A stretch of 64,000 bases of DNA from Burkholderiales bacterium. Lineage in GTDB: Bacteria > Pseudomonadota > Gammaproteobacteria > Burkholderiales > Burkholderiaceae_C. The DNA lies in NCBI GenBank assembly GCA_017307865.1, contig JAFKGE010000027.1, forward strand, positions 1 through 64,000, in the 5' to 3' direction. Numbering within the stretch: position 1 is the stretch's first letter; the number at the start of each line of letters is the position of its first letter. Shown here in pieces: positions 21,448 through 34,907 of the stretch. A program made the position numbers and the translations under genes. Under the pieces are notes generated by a model. It saw only the letters and a program-made list of their open reading frames with translations. It searched no databases and was not told the origin of the DNA.

Positions 21448-21490
21448 CAGGAGCCGCAGGAGCCGCAGGAGCCGCAGGAGCCGCAGGAGC
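21448..21490 (+). repeat. Nine-bp tandem repeat, 4.8 units
   Basis: The unit CAGGAGCCG is repeated four times perfectly and then partly, directly after the glnB terminator. Being a multiple of three it stays open in several frames, but no convincing gene covers it. Confidence 0.85.
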
Positions 21491-21707
21491 GGATGCAGCT
21501 TGAGGCTGGGCTGCCCGTCAAATGCAAAATAATTCCTGAGCTGCGTACTTCAGCATCAGTCATGTCGCTTGATGTGTGCCGGAACATTGTGTTACAGTCA
21601 ACCAAACTGCAACATAATTCCTATATCGCCTGCATGCCTTGCCTCGGTCCATGCAGGCGCGTGGCGTTTCGGTGGCTGGGGTTTCATTTCTTCGGGAGCA
21701 TAGGGAC
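21491..21707 (+). other. Intergenic region before the binding-protein gene
   Basis: No gene is supported here. The stretch is clearly less GC-rich than its surroundings between about 21525 and 21630 and probably carries the promoter of the downstream binding-protein gene. I could not fix a -35/-10 pair with confidence. Confidence 0.5.
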
Positions 21708-22925
21708 ATGAGGGTGATTTCAGGTGGCGTGTCGCGCCGTCGGGTGCTGGCACGCGGCGTGTCGGTGGTGGGGGCCGCCGCGGGCGTGCTGGGTTCGGGG
21801 CGTGCGCTGGCGCAGGGCCCGGCGGCGGAAAAGGACAAGCTCAGGGTCGGGCTGATGCTGCCCTACAGCGGCACCTACGCCAAGCTGGGCGAGGCGATCG
21901 AGAACGGCATGCGCATGGCCGTGGCCGAAAAGGGCGGACGCCTGGCGGGCCGCGACGTCGAGTGGATCAAGCTGGACGACGAGTCCGAGCCGAAGAAGGC
22001 GGACGCCAACGCGCGCCGCCTGGCGGTGCAGGACAAGGTCGATGTCATCGTCGGCACCGTGCACTCGGGCGTGCAGATGGCGATGCAGAAGGTGGTGGCC
22101 GAGACCGGCACGCTCACCCTCATCCCCAACGCCGGCGTGCACGCGGTGACGCGCGGCGCCTGCCTGCCCAACGTGTTCCGCACCTCGTTCACCATGGCGC
22201 AGCCCACGGTGGCGCTGGGGCAGGCCATGATCGAGCGCAAGGCGCGCCGCGCCGTGTGGGTGACCTGGGACTACTCGGCCGGCGCCGACTCGCTGGAAGG
22301 CTTTCGCGAAGGCTACGTCAAGGCCGGCGGCACCATCGTGAAGGAGCTGAAGGTGCCGTTTCCCAGCACCGACTTCAGCGCCGTGCTGGCCGAGATCACC
22401 CAGCTCAAGCCCGATGCCGTGGCCTGCTTCTTTGCCGGCGCGGGCGCCGCCAAGTTCATGCAGGACTACGCCAAGGCCGGGCTGCAGTACAGCATCCCGC
22501 TGTACGGCTCGGGCTTTTTGACCGAGGGCGTGCTGGACGGCGCCGGCGTGGCGGCCGAGGGCATCGTCACTACGCTGCACTACAGCAACCTGCTGCCCAC
22601 CGTGCGCAACGGCGAGTTCCGCTACAACTACCGCCGCGCCTTCAAGCACGAGCCCGACGTCTACGCCATGCAGGGCTACGACACCGGCCTGCTGCTGCGC
22701 CACGGGCTGGAGGCCGTGCAGGGCGACATGAGCCAGCGCAATCGGCTCTATGGCGCGCTGGAGTCGGCCAGCATCGACAGCCCGCGCGGCAAATGGCGCA
22801 TGGGCCGCGCGCACAACCCGGTGCAGGACATCTACCTGCGCACCGCGTCGGCCGGCGAAAACCGCCTGATCGGCGTGGCCGCGCGCGCGCTGGAAGACGC
22901 GGGCACCGGCTGCAAGCTGGCTTGA
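21708..22925 (+). CDS. ABC transporter substrate-binding protein, branched-chain amino acid type
   Basis: This is a 405-residue periplasmic binding protein (LivJ/K-like, peripla_BP_6). It opens with SRRRVLARGVSVVGAAAGVL, a Tat-like or long signal sequence, and the mature part starts near KDKLRVGLMLPYSGTYAKLG. Family signatures include GRDVEWIKLDDESEPKKADA and VIVGTVHSGVQMAM. It stands alone: no permease or ATPase genes are adjacent, so it either feeds a transporter encoded elsewhere or has another sensing role. The ligand may well be an aromatic acid, as for many such orphans in Burkholderiales, but that is inference. Confidence 0.88.
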   Translation: MRVISGGVSRRRVLARGVSVVGAAAGVLGSGRALAQGPAAEKDKLRVGLMLPYSGTYAKLGEAIENGMRMAVAEKGGRLAGRDVEWIKLDDESEPKKADANARRLAVQDKVDVIVGTVHSGVQMAMQKVVAETGTLTLIPNAGVHAVTRGACLPNVFRTSFTMAQPTVALGQAMIERKARRAVWVTWDYSAGADSLEGFREGYVKAGGTIVKELKVPFPSTDFSAVLAEITQLKPDAVACFFAGAGAAKFMQDYAKAGLQYSIPLYGSGFLTEGVLDGAGVAAEGIVTTLHYSNLLPTVRNGEFRYNYRRAFKHEPDVYAMQGYDTGLLLRHGLEAVQGDMSQRNRLYGALESASIDSPRGKWRMGRAHNPVQDIYLRTASAGENRLIGVAARALEDAGTGCKLA

Positions 22926-23039
22926 TGCTGCGATTTTTGTAGCTTTGGGCGGCGCCCGTCGCACCGGCGACAAGGCGCCCTGCGGTCGCCGGCCCCGGCC
23001 GCGCTAGCATGGCGCCAAAGCCACCGGAGACAGCCCCCC

Positions 23040-24728
23040 ATGCGCCCGCATTACCAGTTCTGGCCGTCGCGCCTGCCGCACGCCATCGCCGTGCCCGCCA
23101 CCTCGCTGTGGCACAACCTGGCCATCAGCGCGCTGCGTTACCCGGACAAGCCGGCCACGGTGTTCTTCGGCGCGGTGCTGACCTGGGCGCAGCTGAAGGC
23201 CGCGGCCGAGCGCCTGGCCGCGCGGCTGCAGGCGCTGGGCGTGGCCAAGGGCGACCGCGTGCTGCTGAACCTGCAGAACACGCCGCAGCTGATCGTGGCG
23301 CACTTCGCCATCCTGCGCGCCGACGCGGTGGTGGTGCCCATCAACCCGATGAACCGGGCCGAAGAGCTCAAGCACTACATCACCGACCCCGACGCCAGGG
23401 TGGCCATCACCAGCGCCGAGCTGGCCGGCGAGCTGGCGGCGGCCTCCAACGCGCTGCCCGCGGGCCAGCGCCTGGCGCACCTGATCGTCACGCAGTACAC
23501 CGACGCCTTCGACGCAGCCGTGCAGGGCGAGGACGCCCCGCCCGAGGCCTGGCGCGACTGGCTGCTGCCGCGCCGTACGCTGCCCGTGCTCGAGGGCGGC
23601 CAGGTGCAGGCCTGGGCGGATGCGCTGGCCTTTGATGGCCCGCTGGCGCCGACCACCGTGGGCCCGCAGGACCTGAGCGTGCTGCCCTACACCAGTGGCA
23701 CCACCGGCCTGCCCAAGGGCTGCATGCACACCCACGCGTCGATCATGCACAACGCCGTGGCCTGCACGCTGTGGGGCAACGGCAGCAGCGAGACGGTGGG
23801 CCTGGTGGTGGTGCCCATGTTCCACATCACCGGCATGGTGGCGGTGATGCACGCGGCGGTGTACGCCGGTGCCACCATGGTGCTGATGCCGCGCTGGGAC
23901 CGCGAGCTGGCCGGGCGCCTGATCTCGCGCTGGAAGGTCACGGCCTGGGCCAACATCCCTACCATGGTGATCGACCTGCTGGCGAGCCCCAACTTCGCCA
24001 GTTTCGATTTGTCCAGCCTCAAGGCCATCAGCGGCGGCGGCGCGGCCATGCCGCAGGCGGTGGCGCAGCGCCTGTTCGAGGTCTACGGCCTGCGCTACGC
24101 CGAGGGCTACGGCCTGACCGAAACCGCCGCGCCCTCGCACCAGAACCCGCTGGAGCACCCCAAGCAGCAGTGCCTGGGCATCCCCTTCATGAGCACCGAC
24201 GCGCGCGTGGTCGACTCCGACACGCTCAAGGAAGTGCCGCAGGGCGAGACCGGCGAGATCGTGATCCACGGCCCCGAGGTGTTCCAGGGCTACTGGAAGC
24301 GCCCCGATGCCACCGAGGCCGCCTTCTTCGAGCTCGATGGCCTGCGCTTTTTCCGCTCGGGCGACCTGGGCAGGGTGGACGAGGACGGCTACTTCTTCAT
24401 CACCGACCGGCTCAAGCGCATGATCAACGCCAGCGGCTTCAAGGTCTGGCCGGCCGAGGTCGAGGCGCTGATGTTCAAGCATCCCGCCATTCAGGAGGCC
24501 TGCGTGATCGGCACCCGGGACGCCTACCGCGGCGAATCGGTCAAGGCCGTGGTGGTGCTGCGCGCCACGCACCAGGGCAAGGTGAGCGAGCAGGACATCA
24601 TCGACTGGTGCCGCGAGCACATGGCGGCCTACAAGGTGCCGCGCGCGGTGCAGTTCGCCGACGCCCTGCCCAAGAGCGGCAGCGGCAAGGTCATGTGGCG
24701 CCTGCTGCAGGAAAAGGAAACCGGCTGA
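23040..24728 (+). CDS. AMP-dependent acyl-CoA synthetase/ligase
   Basis: This enzyme activates a carboxylic acid to its CoA ester through an acyl-AMP. The 562-residue product has the phosphate loop YTSGTTGLPKGCMHTH (about 222-237), the A5 motif YGLTETAAP (about 361-369), the GDLGRVDEDGYFFITDR hinge region, and the C-terminal catalytic lysine context PKSGSGKVMWR. The size and wording fit the medium/long-chain fatty acid or aryl-acid ligase group; the exact substrate is open. It is a single gene between the orphan binding protein and the convergent CbiM-like gene. Confidence 0.92.
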   Translation: MRPHYQFWPSRLPHAIAVPATSLWHNLAISALRYPDKPATVFFGAVLTWAQLKAAAERLAARLQALGVAKGDRVLLNLQNTPQLIVAHFAILRADAVVVPINPMNRAEELKHYITDPDARVAITSAELAGELAAASNALPAGQRLAHLIVTQYTDAFDAAVQGEDAPPEAWRDWLLPRRTLPVLEGGQVQAWADALAFDGPLAPTTVGPQDLSVLPYTSGTTGLPKGCMHTHASIMHNAVACTLWGNGSSETVGLVVVPMFHITGMVAVMHAAVYAGATMVLMPRWDRELAGRLISRWKVTAWANIPTMVIDLLASPNFASFDLSSLKAISGGGAAMPQAVAQRLFEVYGLRYAEGYGLTETAAPSHQNPLEHPKQQCLGIPFMSTDARVVDSDTLKEVPQGETGEIVIHGPEVFQGYWKRPDATEAAFFELDGLRFFRSGDLGRVDEDGYFFITDRLKRMINASGFKVWPAEVEALMFKHPAIQEACVIGTRDAYRGESVKAVVVLRATHQGKVSEQDIIDWCREHMAAYKVPRAVQFADALPKSGSGKVMWRLLQEKETG

Positions 24729-24734
24729 GCGCAG

Positions 24735-25358
24735 CTATGGCGCCTTGAGATACAGGCGGTCGGACCAGGTCGCCAGCCACTGTGGGCGAAAGGCCACGCA
24801 GATGGCGACGATCATGCCGGTCATGATGGCGTCGCCCCAGGCCATCAGCCAGCGTGCCACCAGGGCCAGGCCGGGCTCCACGTTGGCGCCCAGCGCCTGG
24901 CCGCTCCAGTGCGCCAGCGTGCCGGCGACAAACAGGCACAGCGCGGTACCCAGAAAGGCGCGCCCCAGGATGTAGACGAAGGGGTTGTGCGCCACCCAGC
25001 GCCGCAGCACCCAGCCCAGGCCCAGCGCCAGCGTGGCCGGCACCATGCCCAGCCACAGCGCCATGTCCAGCTGCTCGGCCGGCGTGACGGGCGCGATCCA
25101 GCCGGTGGCCAGCGCCACCGCGCCGAACACCAGCATGGCCAGTGGCCAGCCCAGCATCAGCAGGATCAGACAGGCGCCCGACAGCTGCAGGCGCAGCGGC
25201 AGGTGCTGCAGCCAGGGCAGGGCCCACAGCCAGGGCGTGATGACCAAGGCGGCCAGCAGCGGCGAGAGCAGGGCGCCGCCCGCCAGCTGCCGCCAGGGCC
25301 GAAAGGCCAGGGCCACCAGCAGGGCGGCCGCGACGAGCGACAGGTTCAGCAGGGTCAT
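24735..25358 (-). CDS. CbiM-like integral membrane protein (energy-coupling factor permease family)
   Basis: This is a 207-residue, very hydrophobic protein with six or more membrane segments: LLNLSLVAAALLVALAF, GGALLSPLLAALVITPW, LSGACLILLMLGWPLAMLVF and others. The late stretch ARWLMAWGDAIMTGMIVAIC and the cytoplasmic tail LATWSDRLYLKAP match the predicted membrane proteins grouped with CbiM/cobalt-nickel ECF components. Unlike true CbiM it has no conserved N-terminal His motif, and no ATPase or CbiQ gene is nearby. A transport role for nickel or cobalt is therefore uncertain. It is convergent with the ligase gene, whose stop is 6 bp away. Confidence 0.75.
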   Translation of the reverse strand: MTLLNLSLVAAALLVALAFRPWRQLAGGALLSPLLAALVITPWLWALPWLQHLPLRLQLSGACLILLMLGWPLAMLVFGAVALATGWIAPVTPAEQLDMALWLGMVPATLALGLGWVLRRWVAHNPFVYILGRAFLGTALCLFVAGTLAHWSGQALGANVEPGLALVARWLMAWGDAIMTGMIVAICVAFRPQWLATWSDRLYLKAP

Positions 25359-25426
25359 GGCAACGCGGGCGCCAACAGGGGCGCGCCGGCGATTATCCTT
25401 GGCGCATCGCCCGCCTTCTTTGCATC

Positions 25427-26164
25427 ATGTTCTTGCCCCCGTTCACCACCGTCGATCATTACCTGGCCGCGCTGCGCGAGCGCGGCTACGCGGTGCTGGA
25501 CGCCGCCGCCGTGCGTGCGCTCACGGGCGCGTCCGCGGCCGACCTGCAGGAGCTGGCGCGCGCCTGGGACGACCTGGCGCCGGACGAATACCTGAAGGAC
25601 GGCGGGCGCTATCGCCGGCGCCGCCACGCCTCGTTCAAGGCCCAGGGCGGCGCCGTGCAGGACGTACCCTACCGCCCGCACTGGCAGCCGCTGGCCTACA
25701 ACGCGCTGCACGGTGGCATGCAGCGCTGGTTTGCGCCGGTCGATGCGGCCACGCTGGCGCGGCCCGACTGGCGCGCGCTGCTGGCCTGGCTGGCGCGCGT
25801 GGCCGACGCGCTGTGGGGCGCGCAGCCCTGGTACGGCGAGGCCCACCCGTTTCGCATCGACACCACGGGCGGCATCGGCCGCCCCACGCCCGAGGGCGCG
25901 CACCGCGACGGCGTGGACCTGGTGGCCGTGTTCATGGTGGCGCGTGAAGGCGTCAAGGGCGGCGAGACGCGCGTGTTCGAGCAGGACGGCCCGCGCGGCG
26001 AGCGCTTCACGCTGGACGAACCCTGGTCGGTGCTGCTGCTGGACGACCACGGCGTGATCCACGAGACCACACCCATCCAGCCGCTGGCCGAGGGTGCGCC
26101 CGGCCACCGCGACACCCTGGTCGTCACGCTGCGCGCGCAGGGCTTCCTGGAGCCCGCGGCTTGA
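25427..26164 (+). CDS. 2-oxoglutarate/Fe(II)-dependent oxygenase family protein
   Basis: This 245-residue protein of the 2OG-Fe dioxygenase family (BsmA-like, PF10014) shows the iron triad: H159 and D161 in GAHRDGVDLV and H212 in DDHGVIHETTP. An arginine for 2-oxoglutarate is probably R228 in GHRDTLVV. Relatives hydroxylate free amino acids, but the group is poorly characterised. It is divergent from the CbiM-like gene and about 70 bp ahead of the universal stress protein gene. Substrate unknown. Confidence 0.82.
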   Translation: MFLPPFTTVDHYLAALRERGYAVLDAAAVRALTGASAADLQELARAWDDLAPDEYLKDGGRYRRRRHASFKAQGGAVQDVPYRPHWQPLAYNALHGGMQRWFAPVDAATLARPDWRALLAWLARVADALWGAQPWYGEAHPFRIDTTGGIGRPTPEGAHRDGVDLVAVFMVAREGVKGGETRVFEQDGPRGERFTLDEPWSVLLLDDHGVIHETTPIQPLAEGAPGHRDTLVVTLRAQGFLEPAA

Positions 26165-26233
26165 CCTGCGTCATGACGGCGGGCGTGGTTCAAGCCGACA
26201 ATCGATGCTGATTCAGCCCAAAAGGAGTTTTCC

Positions 26234-26698
26234 ATGTTCAAGCACATCCTGGCTCCCGTCGACGGTTCCGCCACCTCGATGGCGGCGGTGGACAAGGCGG
26301 CCGAGCTGGCCAAGGCCTTTGGCGCCGTGGTCACGGCGGTGTACGTGATCGACCCCTATCCCTTCACCGGTGTCGGCAGTGAATTCGCCTATGGGCAGGA
26401 TCAGTACCTCAACGCCGCCCGCGCCGAGGCCGCCGCCGCCATCGAAGGCGCCGCCCAGCGCCTGCAGGCGGCGGGCGTGCAGGCCGAGACGCGCGTCATC
26501 GAGTCGCATGCCGTCTGGCGCGGCATCGTCGAGGCCACCGATTCGTGCGGCGCCGACCTGATCGTGATGGGCTCGCACGGCCGCCGCGGCCTGGAGCGCC
26601 TGGTGCTGGGCAGCGTCACGCAAAGCGTGCTCTCGCACAGCAAGATCAGCACGCTGGTGGTGCGGGCACCCGCGGCGCCCGCGGCGGCGACGGCCTGA
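26234..26698 (+). CDS. Universal stress protein, UspA family
   Basis: This is a 154-residue single-domain Usp. It begins MFKHILAPVDGSATSMAAVD and ends with the nucleotide-binding G-2x-G-9x-G region GSHGRRGLERLVLGSVTQSV, so it should bind ATP. A strong ribosome binding site (AAAAGGAG) stands about 7 bases ahead of the ATG. It lies just before the convergent ArsR gene; the stops are 4 bp apart. It may be part of the stress programme with the sulfur island, but that is only positional. Confidence 0.92.
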   Translation: MFKHILAPVDGSATSMAAVDKAAELAKAFGAVVTAVYVIDPYPFTGVGSEFAYGQDQYLNAARAEAAAAIEGAAQRLQAAGVQAETRVIESHAVWRGIVEATDSCGADLIVMGSHGRRGLERLVLGSVTQSVLSHSKISTLVVRAPAAPAAATA

Positions 26699-26702
26699 CG
26701 CG

Positions 26703-27077
26703 CTATTTCTTGCGGCCCGTCGACGCCCGGCGCACGGGCACGGCGAAGGCCTCGCGTGCCAGCGCGGCCGCGTCCAGCCGCCGCGCGATGCTGCCGCACA
26801 CCAGGTCGCACAGCTCGTACACCGACGGATCGGCGATGCGGTAGAACACGCTGCTGCCCTGGTGCTCGCGCGCCACCAGGCCCTGCTGCGCCATCTGCGC
26901 CAGGTGGCGCGACACGTTGGCCACACTCGAATCGACCTGCTCGGCGATCTCGCCCACGCTCAGCTGGCCCGTGCCCAGCGCGTTCAGGATGCGCAGGCGG
27001 GTGGGCTCGGACAGGGTGCGAAAGTAATGCGCCACGTGCTCGAGCGCGGCGGGCGGCAGGTCGGTCAGCGGAGACAT
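26703..27077 (-). CDS. ArsR/SmtB-family regulator, candidate thiol or sulfur sensor
   Basis: This is a 124-residue winged-helix repressor: YFRTLSEPTRLRILNALGTG, a recognition helix in VDSSVANVSRHLAQMAQQGL, and the wing EHQGSSVFYRIAD. The late helix has a C-x3-C pair, C90 and C94 (VYELCDLVCGSI). The ArsR metal motif ELCVC is absent, and the first cysteine of the BigR/SqrR persulfide sensors (in helix 2) is also absent, so sensing would rely on C90/C94. It is divergent from the RND-SQR operon across a 108-bp gap with a 24-bp palindrome. I infer derepression by reactive sulfur or another thiol-active inducer. Confidence 0.85.
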   Translation of the reverse strand: MSPLTDLPPAALEHVAHYFRTLSEPTRLRILNALGTGQLSVGEIAEQVDSSVANVSRHLAQMAQQGLVAREHQGSSVFYRIADPSVYELCDLVCGSIARRLDAAALAREAFAVPVRRASTGRKK

Positions 27078-27121
27078 CGGTCGGCAGTCGGGACGGGTCG
27101 GATCGTCGGGCAGTCTAACGC

Positions 27122-27174
27122 TTGACGGTGGAATTCTTGCGATTACACTATTGCGCATTTGCATGATTGCGCAA
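27122..27174 (+). promoter_or_regulatory. RND-SQR operon promoter with palindromic operator
   Basis: A -35-like TTGACG (27122-27127) and a -10-like TACACT (27144-27149) are spaced by 16 bp. Directly behind, positions 27151-27174 form an imperfect palindrome with arms TTGCGCA and TGCGCAA, separated by 10 bp. It lies over the transcription start region of the rightward operon, where an ArsR dimer would block initiation. It is the only inverted repeat of this length in the gap. Confidence 0.65.
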
Positions 27175-27185
27175 ATAATAAAGCA

Positions 27186-28276
27186 ATGATCCGCGAACGC
27201 AAGTCCCATTTGCCCATCCGCGCGCGCCACGCCGTCCTGGCCGCACGCTGCGCGCTGGCGGCCGCCCTGGTGCTGGGCGCCGGCGTGCCGGGCCGGGCGG
27301 CGCCGGCGACCGAGCTGCCGGTGCTGGCCGTGCAAGCCACCGCCGCGGCCCAGGCCAGCCGCTACGACGGTCAGGTCGAGGCCCTGCGCCAGGCAGTGGT
27401 CGCGGCGCAGGTGCCGGGTCGCGTGCTGGAGCTGAACGTGCATGCCGGCGATGCGGTGCGCGCCGGCCAGGTGCTGCTGCGCATCGACGCCCAGGCCGCC
27501 GAGCAGAACGCGGCCGCCAGCGGCGCGCAGGTGGCGGCGGCGCGTGCGCAGCTCGACGTGGCCAGCACCGAACTGGCGCGCAAGCGCCAACTGGCGCAAA
27601 AGAGCTACATCAGCCAGGCCGCGCTGGAGCAGGCCGAGAGCCAGTGGCGCGCGGCTCAGGCGCAGGTTCATGCCCTGTCGGCGCAGGCCGGCGCGGCGCG
27701 CACGCAGACCGGCCTGCACGTGCTGCGCGCGCCGTTCGACGGCGTGGTGGCGCAGCTGGCGGTCGAGCGCGGCGACATGGCCATGCCGGGCCGGCCCCTG
27801 CTGACGGTGTACGACCCCGCCGCCCTGCGCGTGACGGCCAACGTGCCGGCCAGCGCCCTCGAGGGCGGCGCGGCCGGCGCCCAGGTGCTGCTGGCCGGTG
27901 CCGACCAGGCGCTGGCGCCACTGCGTGTGCAGGTGCTGCCCACCGTCGATCCGCAGTCGCTGACGCAGGCCGTGCGCGCCGATCTGCCGGCCGGCACGCG
28001 GGCCGTGCCCGGCCAGTTCGCGCGCCTGCAGCTGCCCGGTGGCGCCGAGCGGTCGGCCCGCCCGCGTGTGTTCATCCCCGCGTCGGCGGTGGTGCGCCGC
28101 GCCGAGCTCACCGCGGTCTACGTGATGGGCGATGGCCAGCGTCCGCAGCTGCGCCAGGTGCGCCTGGGCCCGGTGCAGGGCGCCCTGGTCGAAGTGCTGG
28201 CGGGCCTGGACGCCGGCGAATCCCTGATCACCGATCCGCAGGCCGCCACGCGCGCCGTGGCCAACGGAAGCCGTTG

Positions 28277-28277
<1 letters not shown>
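27186..28277 (+). CDS. RND efflux periplasmic adaptor
   Basis: This membrane-fusion protein links the RND pump to the outer-membrane channel. The 363-residue product has an N-terminal signal region (LAARCALAAALVLGAGVPG), a biotinyl-lipoyl half-motif AAQVPGRVLELNVHAGDAVR, a coiled-coil hairpin (about 95-165), the returning lipoyl half TGLHVLRAPFDGVVAQLAVE and a beta-barrel region. The start at 27186 lies just after the operator. Its stop overlaps the pump ATG (TGATG). It belongs to the ArsR-controlled operon. Confidence 0.9.
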
Positions 28278-32867
<4,590 letters not shown>

Positions 32868-32932
32868 CCTTGACCAATAGCAACTTGCGCAATCGGTTCA
32901 ACCGTCATCATCAATTTTCAAGGAGAAACGAC

Positions 32933-33157
32933 ATGACATCCTGGCAAATCACCCGCATCGTCGGGGGCACCTTCATCCTGCTGTCGCTGGCCCTGGGCGC
33001 GCCCGGCAGCCCGATCTTCCACAGTGCCAACTGGCTGTGGTTCACCGCCTTCGTCGGCGCCAATTTCTTGCAAAGCGGCTTCAGCAAGTGGTGCCTGATG
33101 GAAGTCATCATGCGCAAGCTGGGCGCGCGCCCGGGCGAGTGCCAGACGCAAGCCTGA
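32933..33157 (+). CDS. DUF2892-like small membrane protein
   Basis: This is a 74-residue protein with two hydrophobic helices (IVGGTFILLSLALGA and LWFTAFVGANFLQSG) and two cysteines (C54 in SKWCLMEVI and C70 near the end). Such YgaP-tail/DUF2892-type proteins repeatedly occur beside rhodaneses, SQRs and YeeE proteins and are thought to act in sulfur relay. Function is unproven. An AAGGAG ribosome binding site precedes the start. It sits between the type I SQR and the AhpD-like gene. Confidence 0.75.
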   Translation: MTSWQITRIVGGTFILLSLALGAPGSPIFHSANWLWFTAFVGANFLQSGFSKWCLMEVIMRKLGARPGECQTQA

Positions 33158-33168
33158 AGGAGCGCGCC

Positions 33169-33525
33169 ATGCACGACGACTACAAGGGCCTGATCGCCGC
33201 CGTCTCGGCCAAGACCGCGCAGATGCGCCACGACATCCCGGACGTGATGCAGGGCTTCGACACCCTGGCGAAGTCCGCCTGCAAGGGCGGCGCGCTGGAC
33301 GCCAAGACCAAGGAGCTGATCGCCATGGCGCTGTCGGTCGGTGCGCGCTGCGACCCCTGCCTGGGCTACCACGGCAAGGCACTGGCCAAGCTGGGTGCCA
33401 GCCGCGCCGAGGTGCAGGAGATGCTGGGCATGTGCGTGTACATGGGCGGCGGCCCCTCGCTGATGTATGCCGCCGCCGCGCTGGCGGCCTACGAGGAATT
33501 CGGCGGAGAAAAGGCGGTGCCATGA
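33169..33525 (+). CDS. Carboxymuconolactone decarboxylase family protein, AhpD-like
   Basis: This 118-residue alpha-helical protein has the redox motif C61-x2-C64-x3-H68 (CDPCLGYHGKAL), as in the peroxidase-coupled AhpD group, rather than a decarboxylase active site. It may reduce peroxides, or handle disulfides or persulfides, with a protein thiol partner. AAGGAG precedes the start. Its TGA overlaps the ATG of the TolC-like gene. In this operon a role in keeping sulfur or thiol redox balance is an inference from neighbours. Confidence 0.85.
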   Translation: MHDDYKGLIAAVSAKTAQMRHDIPDVMQGFDTLAKSACKGGALDAKTKELIAMALSVGARCDPCLGYHGKALAKLGASRAEVQEMLGMCVYMGGGPSLMYAAAALAAYEEFGGEKAVP

Positions 33526-34907
33526 CACGTCGGCTGCTCGCCTTGGCTTGCGCGGCGGCAACGGCGCTGCCGGCCGCGGCGTGGGCGCAGGACCTGCTGA
33601 CGGTGTGGCGCGCCGCGGCCGGGCATGACCGCCAGCTCGCCGTGGCGCGCGCCGAGCACGGCGCCACGCAGACGCTGCGCGAGCAGGCCGACGCGCTGGG
33701 GCGCCCCAGCCTGTCGCTGGCGGTGGGTGCGGGCCTGGGTGCGCAGGACACTGCCATGCGCGGCGCGCGCTTTTCGGCGCCGGGCATGGGCCCGGTCGAC
33801 GAGGCGCGCTTTGCCACCTCGGTCGACGCGGGCCTCGCCACGCGCGTGGCCGTTGTCGCGCAGCAGCCGCTGGTCAATGCCGCGCGGGACGCCCAGCGCG
33901 CCCAGCTGCGCCTGGGCGCCGACATGGGCGACACCGCGTGGCGCGGCGCCCAGAGCGAACTGATGCTGCGCACCGCCGAGCGTTACCTGGCCCTGGCCCT
34001 GGCCGAGGAGCGCGTGCGCGTGCTCGGCCGGCAGCTGCGGGCACTGGAGCAGGCGCGCGACGAGGCGCACGAGCGCTACCGCCTCGGTTCCTCGCCCATC
34101 ACCGACACGCATGAGGCCGATGCCGCGCTGGCCGGTGCACGTGCGCAGCAGGCGGCCGCCCTGCTGGAGGCCGACACCCGCCGCCGGGTCCTGGTCGACA
34201 GCACCGGATTGGCCGGGCTCACGGCGCGCTTGCCGGCGCAGCCCCTGGCGCCGGTGCCCGACGCGCCCGGTTGGGATCAGGCTGCTCAGGCCGACAACCC
34301 GCGCCTGCGCCTGTTGACCGAGGCCGTCGCCGTGGCCGAGCAGAAGCTGCGCCAGCAGGGCGCGGCGGGCCGTGCCACCGTGGACCTGGTGGCGCAGGCC
34401 AGTCTGGACCGCATTGCCGGCCATGGCGACTTCGGCAGCGCGCGCAATCGCAACCTGAACGCCATGGTGGGCGTGCAGCTCAACATCCCAATCGACGCCA
34501 GCGGCCTGATCGGTGCGCAGGAGCGCGAGGCGGTCGAGCGACTGGGCAAGGCGCGCGCCGAGCTCGACCTGGCGCGCGAGGAGGTCGGCCAGCAGACGCG
34601 CAGCGCCTGGCAGGGCCTGCAGACCGGCGCGGCGCGCATCGCCGCGCTGCAGCAGGCGCAGACCGCGAGCCGCGCGCGGCTGGACGCCACGCGCCTGGGC
34701 CACGAGGTGGGTGACCGCACCCTGCTCGACGTGCTGAACGCCGAGAACGACCATGCGCAAACCGTGCTGGCCCTGGCCCAGGCACGCAGCGACCAGGTGT
34801 TGACGCGCCTGAAGCTGGCGGCGCTGGCCGACCGTCTGGACGAGGAGGTGCTGGCCCAGGTCAACGCCACGCTGGCAGCGCCGGCGTCCCAGGAGTCCTT
34901 GCCATGA
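33522..34907 (+). CDS. TolC-family outer-membrane efflux channel
   Basis: This is a 461-residue protein with a signal peptide (LLALACAAATALPAAAWA, cleavage before QDLLTVW) and the two helical-repeat halves of the outer-membrane efflux family. The first half has LLTVWRAAAGHDRQLAVARA; the second includes LNIPIDASGLIGAQEREAVE and the coiled-coil LDVLNAENDHAQTVLALAQA. It provides the outer channel for the RND pump of the same operon. It is coupled to the AhpD-like gene by an ATGA overlap. Confidence 0.9.
   Translation: MTRRLLALACAAATALPAAAWAQDLLTVWRAAAGHDRQLAVARAEHGATQTLREQADALGRPSLSLAVGAGLGAQDTAMRGARFSAPGMGPVDEARFATSVDAGLATRVAVVAQQPLVNAARDAQRAQLRLGADMGDTAWRGAQSELMLRTAERYLALALAEERVRVLGRQLRALEQARDEAHERYRLGSSPITDTHEADAALAGARAQQAAALLEADTRRRVLVDSTGLAGLTARLPAQPLAPVPDAPGWDQAAQADNPRLRLLTEAVAVAEQKLRQQGAAGRATVDLVAQASLDRIAGHGDFGSARNRNLNAMVGVQLNIPIDASGLIGAQEREAVERLGKARAELDLAREEVGQQTRSAWQGLQTGAARIAALQQAQTASRARLDATRLGHEVGDRTLLDVLNAENDHAQTVLALAQARSDQVLTRLKLAALADRLDEEVLAQVNATLAAPASQESLP

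Noticed and set aside
22926..22990. Possible sixth copy of the dispersed repeat after the orphan binding-protein gene
   Set aside because: Only the short TTTTTGTAGCTTTGGGCGG stretch is similar; head, centre and tail do not line up as in the five accepted copies.
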